The position numbers and the translations under genes are program-made. Shown here in pieces: positions 53,583 to 60,012 of a stretch of 64,000 bases of DNA (position 1 is the first letter of the stretch; every line of letters starts with the position of its first letter). Source of the stretch: Pseudomonas extremorientalis (GTDB lineage Bacteria; Pseudomonadota; Gammaproteobacteria; Pseudomonadales; Pseudomonadaceae); NCBI RefSeq assembly GCF_001870465.1, contig NZ_MDGK01000041.1:145666-209665 (forward strand). Reading direction: 5' to 3'. The notes beneath the pieces are model-generated. The model worked only from the letters and a program-made list of their open reading frames with translations. It made no database searches and had not been told where the DNA came from.

Positions 53583-54050
53583 TCAAGACTGAGGCTTGCG
53601 GCCTGCCGCCTGCCCCCGCAGATACAACGCCTCCACTAACTTCTGCCGCTCCTCCCGAGGCAACGTGCTGGCGAACTGCGCCAACGTCGTGTCCACCAAC
53701 GCACGCAGCGCCATGTCGGCTTCACGGGCCTTGGCCAGTTCCGCCACCAGCACATCCCGATCCAGGGTCGGCGCTTCCAATTGCTTGATCACGCCCATGC
53801 GCGCTTCACGCCCGGCCATGATCAGCGGCTGGCTGTCGGCCCGGTTGTGCCGCAGCAGTTGGCGCAATTCCCGGCGGCGCTCCGGCGGCAGCTTGATCAT
53901 CGCCTGGCGCAAGCCGTGCTGGTTGACCACCGCCTCCGCGGGCTTGGCGCTGGCCATCCAGTGGTAGAGGCCACCGCCGACGCCGCCGATCAGGAACACG
54001 TTGAGCAAGACCGAGGCCAGCAGCCAGGGTTTGAGGGACTTCAGGCTCAT
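53583..54050 (-). CDS. Periplasmic heavy-metal sensor/resistance protein (CpxP-ZraP fold)
   Basis: 155 residues: one N-terminal membrane helix or uncleaved signal (LLASVLLNVFLIGGVGGGLY) and a helical periplasmic domain with paired, charged helices (LPPERRRELRQLLRHNR; LPREERQKLVEALYLRG). This is the Metal_resist/CpxP-like pattern with LTxxQR-like repeats. Start overlaps the anti-sigma stop (ATGA). As last gene of an ECF operon it is likely to sense envelope or metal stress and feed into the anti-sigma factor. Confidence 0.85.
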   Translation of the reverse strand: MSLKSLKPWLLASVLLNVFLIGGVGGGLYHWMASAKPAEAVVNQHGLRQAMIKLPPERRRELRQLLRHNRADSQPLIMAGREARMGVIKQLEAPTLDRDVLVAELAKAREADMALRALVDTTLAQFASTLPREERQKLVEALYLRGQAAGRKPQS

Positions 54051-54478
54051 TGCTCGGTGTCCTCGGCATTGACGGTAAAGATGACTTGCGCATCGCCTTG
54101 ATCGAAGACGCTGGGCAACACCTCGGACGACAGCATCGGCAGCGGCACGCTCAGGGAGGCCACCAGCATCCCGGTGACGATGCCCGCGACACCCACGCCT
54201 ACCAGGCCGGCCGGCGACAACCAGCGGGCATAGCGCGACCAGAATGAATGGCCGCGCGGGGCCGACAGCCGAATCTGCCGCGCCAGCGAAGGATCGACGT
54301 AGGCCAGTTGATGGCTGTCCAGTTGACCGTCGAGCCAGCGCGCCTGTTGCTGGGCCTCATGCGCAAGCACATTGCCGCTGTCCAGCAAAGCCTGGGCTGC
54401 GGGCTGTTCAGCGCGGGGCCAGCGGTGCAGGTCGGCGCCATAGGCGTCGGCCAGGTAAGCAAAACGTTCGGGTGTCAT
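54047..54478 (-). CDS. Membrane anti-sigma-like protein (no zinc motif)
   Basis: 143 residues: a soluble N-terminal domain (about 1-85), one membrane helix (LVGVGVAGIVTGMLVASLSV), and a short periplasmic tail. Its position between an ECF sigma gene and a periplasmic sensor gene, with ATGA overlaps on both sides, fits an anti-sigma factor. It has no Cys or HxxxCxxC motif, so it is not a ZAS-type anti-sigma. Function is inferred from context. Confidence 0.78.
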   Translation of the reverse strand: MTPERFAYLADAYGADLHRWPRAEQPAAQALLDSGNVLAHEAQQQARWLDGQLDSHQLAYVDPSLARQIRLSAPRGHSFWSRYARWLSPAGLVGVGVAGIVTGMLVASLSVPLPMLSSEVLPSVFDQGDAQVIFTVNAEDTEQ

Positions 54479-55053
54479 GGTTTTCCCCTTCCTGGGCGGG
54501 CAAGCCCGGGTGTGTCGGCAAGTTGGCTGCGCAACTGGCGTCGGGCCCGCGACAGCAGGCTCTCCAGTGCCTCGACGCTGATGTTCATCAGGGCCGCGGC
54601 GTCGATGTTCGACAGCTCCTGGTAGTACTGCAACACAATCGCTTCGCGCTGACGCTCAGGCAGCGCCGCCAGGGCGGCAGCCATCCGGGCGCTGCGGTCG
54701 GCGGCTTCCAGCTGTTCATCCGGCGTCAGTGCGCTGTCTGTCAGCGCCAACGCTTCCTCGTCCTCCAACGGGCGCTCCTTGCGCCGGCGCAGACGGTCGT
54801 GGCACAGGTTGAGCGCCACCCGGTGCAGCCAGGTGTCGAAGCGCGCCTCGCCACTGCGCCAACTGGCGGCGTGGCGCCAGATGCGCAGGAAGCTTTCCTG
54901 GGCCACGTCCCTGGCTTCGTCGGCATCCCCCAGGATCCGGCCGGCGAGCGCCAGCAGACGCGGCAGTTTGCGCGTCACCATTTCGTTGACGGCCGCCGGT
55001 TCGTTGTTACCGATGCGCGCCAGCAGTTCAACGTCCGGATCAGTGTCTTTCAA
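54475..55053 (-). CDS. ECF-family RNA polymerase sigma factor
   Basis: 192 residues. Region 2 has LGDADEARDVAQESFLRIWR (the -10 recognition helix) and region 4 has LPERQREAIVLQYYQELSN with the HTH following. It starts at a TTG (55053); no ATG is available in frame nearby. It overlaps the anti-sigma gene (ATGA) and follows the YXWGXW gene by 15 bp, so it is probably transcribed from a promoter upstream of that gene and may regulate itself. Confidence 0.92.
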   Translation of the reverse strand: MKDTDPDVELLARIGNNEPAAVNEMVTRKLPRLLALAGRILGDADEARDVAQESFLRIWRHAASWRSGEARFDTWLHRVALNLCHDRLRRRKERPLEDEEALALTDSALTPDEQLEAADRSARMAAALAALPERQREAIVLQYYQELSNIDAAALMNISVEALESLLSRARRQLRSQLADTPGLARPGRGKP

Positions 55054-55068
55054 TCGGGCAATTCTCGG

Positions 55069-55380
55069 TCAGCGTATCCAATGCCCTTCACGCCAGTACC
55101 AATTGGGGCCGTGAGCCTCCCAATGTCCCGGTTCCCAACGCGCATTGCGCATCACCGGCTGCCAGTGCCCAGGCACCCACCCATAGCCGTGCCCTTCCCA
55201 GCGCCAGTGGCCGCGGTCCCAGGCGTAACCCGGGCGCTCCACGGGGATCACTTCCACGCGTTCCGGTGGCGGTGCCTGGCGGATGATGATTTCGGTCTGG
55301 GCAAACACAGGGGTGCTGACAAGCGCGGCAAGGGCCAGCGGAGCAAGCAAGGCATAGCGCAATTTGGCCAGGGGTCTCAT
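55069..55380 (-). CDS. YXWGXW-repeat exported protein
   Basis: 103 residues with a signal peptide (MRPLAKLRYALLAPLALAALVSTPVFA). The mature part carries repeats of the aromatic kind: YAWDRGHWRWEGHGYGWVPG, then HWQPV, RWEPGHW and YWREGHW. This is the YXWGXW family, found in periplasm or outer surface; role unknown. ATG 55380 follows AAGGAG. First gene of the ECF operon, so likely its chief target. Confidence 0.85.
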   Translation of the reverse strand: MRPLAKLRYALLAPLALAALVSTPVFAQTEIIIRQAPPPERVEVIPVERPGYAWDRGHWRWEGHGYGWVPGHWQPVMRNARWEPGHWEAHGPNWYWREGHWIR

Positions 55381-55443
55381 GGCAACTCCTTCATGCAACA
55401 CGCGAAAGTGCGGGTGCTGATGGGTTGAACGGCGGGGGCGGGA

Positions 55444-55525
55444 AAATCCGTCGCAGATTTTTTGGCAGTATTGCTCAGGGGGTGGCAGGGCTTGATGAAA
55501 TGTTTGAAAGCTTTGCGACGGATTT
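55444..55525. promoter_or_regulatory. Inverted copies of TGCGACGGATTT between divergent envelope genes
   Basis: AAATCCGTCGCA at 55444-55455 and TGCGACGGATTT at 55514-55525 are perfect inverse copies 58 bp apart. Each TGCGACGGATTT reads toward the nearer gene start: 64 bp before the YXWGXW ATG leftward and 53 bp before the lipoprotein ATG rightward. The distance and the shared AAA tract before each copy suit an ECF promoter element or a regulator site serving both directions. Confidence 0.55.
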
Positions 55526-55578
55526 ATGCCGATGGCCGCGTTGAAGGATTAACGCTGATCAACCCAAGAGGAAACACC

Positions 55579-55719
55579 ATGTATCGCCGACTTTACATGC
55601 TGGTTGCCGCACTGCTGATCGTCAGCCTCAGTGGCTGCGTGATCTTGCCGGAACATCGCCATTGCTGCTGGCGCTACTACGGCGCGCTCGAAGCCCCGAG
55701 CCACACCGTCGATGCCTGA
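55579..55719 (+). CDS. 46-residue lipoprotein
   Basis: A tiny lipoprotein: MYRRLYMLVAALLIVSLSGC with lipobox LSGC (Cys20), then a 26-residue mature part with HRHCCWRYY, a His/Cys cluster that could bind metal. AGAGGAAA precedes the ATG. It faces the ECF operon across the repeated 12-bp motif and is probably part of the same regulon. Function unknown. Confidence 0.7.
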   Translation: MYRRLYMLVAALLIVSLSGCVILPEHRHCCWRYYGALEAPSHTVDA

Positions 55720-55864
55720 CCCAGCGCAGTACACCGGATACCCCGGTCAACAGAGGGTCGCCCCGTCCGGCGACCTCTCGTCTGCTGCACCGCCGAAGGC
55801 TTGACTCGGCGCCCCGATCGAAAGACGCTCTTGGCTTTTCGCCATCATCCAGAGCAGCCGCCCC

Positions 55865-56809
55865 ATGAGCATCGACCCTCCGAGCCAGCCCGACAGCGAT
55901 GTGTACAAGACCTTGTTGGAGTCGACCAAGGCCATTCCCTGGCGTATTGATTGGCAGAGCATGACCTTCAGCTATATCGGCCCGCAGATCGAGGAGTTGC
56001 TCGGCTGGACCCCGCAAAGCTGGGTCAGCGTGGACGACTGGGTCGAGCGCATGCACCCGGACGACCGTGAATATGTGGTGGATTTCTGCGTATCGCAGTC
56101 CCGCGCCGGGGTCGACCACGAAGCGGATTACCGCGCGCTGACGGTGAATGGCGACTACGTGTGGATCCGCGATGTGGTGCACGTGGTGCGCAAGGACGGC
56201 GAGGTCGAGGCGCTGATCGGTTTCATGTTCGATATCAGCGAGCGCAAGAAGACCGAAGAGCACCTGGTGCGCTTGCAGAAACAACTCGAGGAATATTCCT
56301 ACCAGGATGGCCTGACCGGTATCGCCAACCGCCGCATGTTCGACACCGTGCTGGAACGGGAGTGGGCCAGTGCCCAGCGCAGCCAGTTGCCACTGTCGTT
56401 GATCATTCTGGATATCGATTTTTTCAAGCAGTACAACGACCACTACGGCCATATCAAAGGCGATGAGTGCCTGCGCCAGGTGGCACACACCTTGTCCCAG
56501 GCGGCCAATCGGCCACGGGATTTCATTGCGCGCATCGGCGGCGAAGAGTTCGTGTGGTTGCTGCCGGAAACCGATGCGCAATCGGCCAGGCAGGTGGCGC
56601 AACGCTGTCTGCACCTGATCCGCCAGCAACAGATCGAGCATGGTTATTCGGCGGTGTCGAACCTCCTTAGCCTGAGCCTGGGCGTGGGCACACGTATCGT
56701 CAAACCTGATACGCCGATGCTGGGGTTCGTCGAAGAGGTCGACAAGTTGCTGTACCAGGCCAAACGCAATGGACGAATGCGTGCGGAGTTCACCGACAGT
56801 GAAGTTTGA
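55865..56809 (+). CDS. PAS-GGDEF diguanylate cyclase
   Basis: 314 residues: N-terminal PAS/PAC domain (IPWRIDWQSMTFSYIGPQIE through IGFMFDISERKK, about 18-130) and a C-terminal GGDEF domain. The active site reads GGEEF near 225-229, the permissive variant. An RxxD inhibitory site (RPRD) lies five residues before it, so product feedback by c-di-GMP is expected. No membrane segment and no EAL domain: a soluble cyclase tuned by a PAS signal, likely redox, light or a small ligand. Confidence 0.93.
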   Translation: MSIDPPSQPDSDVYKTLLESTKAIPWRIDWQSMTFSYIGPQIEELLGWTPQSWVSVDDWVERMHPDDREYVVDFCVSQSRAGVDHEADYRALTVNGDYVWIRDVVHVVRKDGEVEALIGFMFDISERKKTEEHLVRLQKQLEEYSYQDGLTGIANRRMFDTVLEREWASAQRSQLPLSLIILDIDFFKQYNDHYGHIKGDECLRQVAHTLSQAANRPRDFIARIGGEEFVWLLPETDAQSARQVAQRCLHLIRQQQIEHGYSAVSNLLSLSLGVGTRIVKPDTPMLGFVEEVDKLLYQAKRNGRMRAEFTDSEV

Positions 56810-56827
56810 CGCGAAGGTCAAATCCCA

Positions 56828-56868
56828 GGCAAAAAAAATCCCAAGTAGCTGATGGAAACTTGGGATTT
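56828..56868 (-). terminator. Rho-independent terminator (leftward)
   Basis: AAATCCCAAGT (56836-56846) and ACTTGGGATTT (56858-56868) pair perfectly over 11 bp. The adjoining A8 run on the left (56831-56838) gives a T-run only for minus-strand transcripts, so it ends a leftward RNA, perhaps from the gene at 57333. The rightward cyclase transcript may still stop here, less efficiently. Confidence 0.7.
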
Positions 56869-56938
56869 AAAAATGCATAAACCGTGGGAGGTGAACGCCC
56901 GGCTATAGTAACGATTGTAAAAAGCTGTAACAAGATTA

Positions 56939-56963
56939 TTTTAATCCTTTCGTCGGATTAAAA
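56939..56963. repeat. AT-rich hairpin in a gene-free gap
   Basis: TTTTAATCC-7-GGATTAAAA: perfect 9-bp arms. It lies in an AT-rich 266-bp gap between the cyclase and the small membrane protein gene. No open frame of note is present. It may be part of the 3' end of the leftward gene or a small RNA; nothing else is visible. Confidence 0.4.
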
Positions 56964-57075
56964 GCGCTGTAAGTCATTCAATAACCACACGTTTTTTAAG
57001 GTAGCCAACCCTATAAGTGCCACTTTTTGGTGCAACTACTGGTGCTATTTCCACTGATAAGAAAGGGTTATTGAG

Positions 57076-57333
57076 TTAAGGCGACTTCACACTTTTCGAT
57101 ATACGCTCGCTCAACTGTTCGCAGGCATCTTGTGTATCGAGGCTATTGGGCAACACCGAGCGCGCCACACTTTCCACCTGTCGACACAGCGCCAAGCGCT
57201 CATTGGTCGCATCCCGCTCGCGGTCTACCTGGGCATTGAGCTGCACAAAATAGACCCCCAGCAACACCGCCGCGCAAAGCACTCCGATCACGAAGTAGCG
57301 AAAGTTGTTGGACGGCGGCTCGGATGGACTCAT
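57076..57333 (-). CDS. Small single-pass membrane protein
   Basis: 85 residues. One helix (FRYFVIGVLCAAVLLGVYFV) after a short charged head, then an amphipathic helical tail (LNAQVDRERDATNERLALCRQVES) with two Cys that could pair. Topology suggests a periplasmic tail. No family recognised. It follows the GNAT gene by 3 bp and is probably transcribed with it. Confidence 0.72.
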   Translation of the reverse strand: MSPSEPPSNNFRYFVIGVLCAAVLLGVYFVQLNAQVDRERDATNERLALCRQVESVARSVLPNSLDTQDACEQLSERISKSVKSP

Positions 57334-57336
57334 GGC

Positions 57337-57783
57337 TCACTGCGCCCTGCTCTTTTCATAACGCACGTCGCCGTCCTCGACCTGCGCCGCCAGCGTCCAG
57401 CCCAGGCGTTGGTAAAACCCGTTGGCCCGGATTTCGTCGCGCCCATCGGTGATCAGAAACAACCTGTCATGGTGTTTAAACAGTGCGGCTTCGGCCACCT
57501 CCATCAGTCGACGCCCCAGCCCCAGGTTCTCGTGAGACGGCAATACGAACATCGCGAACACCTCGCCGGTTGCCAGGTCGACCATGCTGAAGGCCACGGG
57601 CCGGCCATCCACTTCGGCGATCCATACGCAGGGGGCTTCGCGGATGCGGTCAGCCAACACCTCTGGGGTGATGCCCAACTCGGCCATCTGCTCGACACTC
57701 AGATGGTTTTGCACCACCGAGGTGCGAAGGGTGAAGAGCGTGTCGACATCGTCCTGCGTCGCCGCGCGGATAAGCGTTTGCAT
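57337..57783 (-). CDS. GNAT-family N-acetyltransferase
   Basis: 148 residues, a compact GNAT. Acetyl-CoA loop HENLGLGRRLMEVAEAAL, then LITDGRDEIRANGFYQRLGW. It starts at MQTLIRAATQDD (57783), preceded by GGAGG; the frame continues upstream without a start of similar quality. Substrate unknown. It stands 3 bp from the small membrane protein gene. Confidence 0.9.
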   Translation of the reverse strand: MQTLIRAATQDDVDTLFTLRTSVVQNHLSVEQMAELGITPEVLADRIREAPCVWIAEVDGRPVAFSMVDLATGEVFAMFVLPSHENLGLGRRLMEVAEAALFKHHDRLFLITDGRDEIRANGFYQRLGWTLAAQVEDGDVRYEKSRAQ

Positions 57784-57860
57784 ACTGGCCTCCCAATGAA
57801 GGACCCAATTGTATGTAAATTGAAACACAGCGATTGTCGTGGATTTGTAAAACCGCCGCC

Positions 57861-58769
57861 CTACAAGGCCTGGCCATGTTGCTGGCGACGGAATTGCCCT
57901 GGGGCCAGGCCATGGGCCTTGCGGAAGCAGCGGGAGAAGTACGCTTCATCGGTAAACCCGCAGCGGTGCGCAATGGGACCGATCATCTGCGCACTGTTGA
58001 GCAACAAGGTGCGCGCCAACTGCAGGCGGCGGTCGAGCACCAGTTGCGAAAACGGCTTGCCAGTCTCCTTGCGCAACAGGTGCGTGAGGTAGTTGGGTGA
58101 CAGGAACGCCGCCGCCGCCGCGTCGGTAAGGTTGAGGGTCGGCTCGTGCAGATGCTCGCGGATGTAGCGTTGCACCCGCGCTAACGCATCCTTGCGCCCG
58201 CGCCGGGTGGCATTGTTGGCGGCGAACGCCTGCAACGGCGCGGCATACTGTTCGCAGACCAGGCCGATCAGTTGAAACAGGTAGCCCTTGAGACGCTCGC
58301 GGGCGCCAAAGGCACGGTGGGCGTCCAGTTCGCGCATGTGAACGAGCCAGCGTTGCACCTGCTCAAACGCCGCGTCATCGAGGATGAAGTCCAGCTGTTC
58401 CTGGAAGCGAAACGGCGAAAGCTCAGGCGCCTGGCCGATGGGAATGTCTTCCAGGTCGAGGGGGTCGCAGGTCAGTTGCGGCAGGAAAAACCCCTGACTG
58501 AAGTTGATCAGCATGAACTCGCCGTCTTCGGGATGGGGAATCACATGCAGGCGATGGGGCAGGATAAAGGCAAGGGCCTTGCGCGGAAACGGCCGCACCG
58601 CGCCACCAATGTGCTGCACGGTGTCGCCGCCAAGGTTGATCTGGATCTGGAAGTATTCATGCCGATGCGGGCTGGTCAGCGCCGCCCGCCCGCGCTTGTC
58701 GCGGATGTAGAAGTCGGAGCGGTCGCTGCGCTGCTGCATGCCGTAGGTGGTAACGCGGGTGCCTGGCAT
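57861..58769 (-). CDS. AraC-family transcriptional regulator
   Basis: 302 residues. N-terminal cupin-like domain (HRHEYFQIQINLGGD), then the C-terminal AraC DNA-binding pair (LTDAAAAAFLSPNYLTHLLRKETGKPFSQLVL; IGPIAHRCGFTDEAYFSRCFRKAHGLAPGQFR). It lies 36 bp downstream of the fumarylacetoacetate hydrolase-family gene region on the same strand and might control a catabolic function nearby. Ligand unknown. Confidence 0.9.
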   Translation of the reverse strand: MPGTRVTTYGMQQRSDRSDFYIRDKRGRAALTSPHRHEYFQIQINLGGDTVQHIGGAVRPFPRKALAFILPHRLHVIPHPEDGEFMLINFSQGFFLPQLTCDPLDLEDIPIGQAPELSPFRFQEQLDFILDDAAFEQVQRWLVHMRELDAHRAFGARERLKGYLFQLIGLVCEQYAAPLQAFAANNATRRGRKDALARVQRYIREHLHEPTLNLTDAAAAAFLSPNYLTHLLRKETGKPFSQLVLDRRLQLARTLLLNSAQMIGPIAHRCGFTDEAYFSRCFRKAHGLAPGQFRRQQHGQAL

Positions 58770-58805
58770 AACGGTCTCTCGGGTGGCCGGGTCACCACTT
58801 TAGCC

Positions 58806-59501
58806 TCAAGCCTGGCCGAGGGTGAACTGCAACTCGCCGATGCCCTCGATGCCCGCCGTAACCATATCGCCCGGCTGCAAGGCACCGACACCTGCGGGGG
58901 TGCCGGTGAAGATCAGGTCGCCCGCCTTCAGCGCGACCGACCTTGAGGCATGGCTGATCACTTCGCTGACCGACCAGATCTGGTCGGCCAGGTCGCCCAC
59001 CTGACGCTGTTCGCCATTGACATCAAGCCAGATTTTTCCGCTGGACGGATGCCCTACCGCGCTCACCGGGCGCAATGCGGTACTCGGCGCAGACGCATCA
59101 AACGCCTTGGCCCACTCCCACGGCCGCGAGAGTTTTTTCGCATGGGCTTGCAGGTCGCGGCGGGTCAGATCGACGCCAACGCCATACCCCCAGATGTGGG
59201 AAACCGCCTGTTCCGGACTGATATCCACGCCGTCCTTGCCGATGGCCACCACCAGTTCCACTTCATGGTGCAGGTCGGCGGTCAGCGGTGGGTAGGCGAT
59301 CATACCTTCGGCGGGCACCACGGCATCCGCCGGTTTCATAAAGAAAAAGGGCGGCTCGCGGTCCGGGTCGTGACCCATCTCACGCGCATGCTCACTGTAG
59401 TTGCGGCCCACGCAGAACACACGGCGCAGCGGGAAGCGCGCATCACTGCCCTGTACTGCGAGGGATGGGGTTGGTGCGGGGATGAATACGTAGTCAGTCA
59501 T
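58806..59501 (-). CDS. Fumarylacetoacetate hydrolase-family protein
   Basis: 231 residues. The fold marks are FCVGRNYSEHAREMGHD, a metal-binding LHHEVELVVAIG with paired Glu, and TGTPAGVGALQPGD. Enzymes of this family hydrolyse or decarboxylate beta-diketones and 4-oxo acids (for example maleylpyruvate or acylpyruvate). The reaction here cannot be set from sequence. It precedes the AraC gene on the same strand. Confidence 0.92.
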   Translation of the reverse strand: MTDYVFIPAPTPSLAVQGSDARFPLRRVFCVGRNYSEHAREMGHDPDREPPFFFMKPADAVVPAEGMIAYPPLTADLHHEVELVVAIGKDGVDISPEQAVSHIWGYGVGVDLTRRDLQAHAKKLSRPWEWAKAFDASAPSTALRPVSAVGHPSSGKIWLDVNGEQRQVGDLADQIWSVSEVISHASRSVALKAGDLIFTGTPAGVGALQPGDMVTAGIEGIGELQFTLGQA

Positions 59502-59602
59502 GGCCTGTGCCTCTGGGTTTGCCTGGCGCCAGTATGGCCAGGGGCGCCGAGGGAAAGTTGGACTGGCTTACGCAGATTTTGCACGGGGCGGTGCTTGCTC
59601 GA

Positions 59603-59932
59603 TCATTTGCGTGCGACCTTGTAGCGCACGCAATCCTGATAGAAACCCCGGCGAATCGCCTCGGGCTTGAGCCGCGAACGGCTGTCGTAGGTCTGTTCGG
59701 TGATGCCCATGGCCATCATGCGCATCCAGGATTTGTTGAACTTCATGCTCTGGATCTTCTGCCGCGCCGCGTACAGCGACACCCCCGACAGTTTCAACTC
59801 CTGGGCCCTGGCCGCGGTGCCGGCGCCCCAACTGCACATGTACTTGTCACCCTCGCGCAGCTCCCGAGCCTGCACGGCTGCCGCGCCGCCGGCCAGGGAG
59901 CAGGCTATCAGCATGATTCCAACAGTGCGCAT
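59603..59932 (-). CDS. Secreted hypothetical protein
   Basis: 109 residues with a signal peptide (MRTVGIMLIACSLAGGAAAVQA) and a mature domain with two Cys (YMCSWG and YQDCVRY), which may pair. An earlier in-frame ATG (59938) and GTG (59944) exist; AGGTGG is best spaced for 59932. Family unknown. It stands alone between the FAH gene and the siderophore receptor. Confidence 0.75.
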   Translation of the reverse strand: MRTVGIMLIACSLAGGAAAVQARELREGDKYMCSWGAGTAARAQELKLSGVSLYAARQKIQSMKFNKSWMRMMAMGITEQTYDSRSRLKPEAIRRGFYQDCVRYKVARK

Positions 59933-60012
59933 TTGCATCCCCACCTAACCACCTGAAAATAAAAGCGATTCTGGCGAGGATTTAGTTACAAAGGGGCCAT
60001 TAAATTGCCTTA

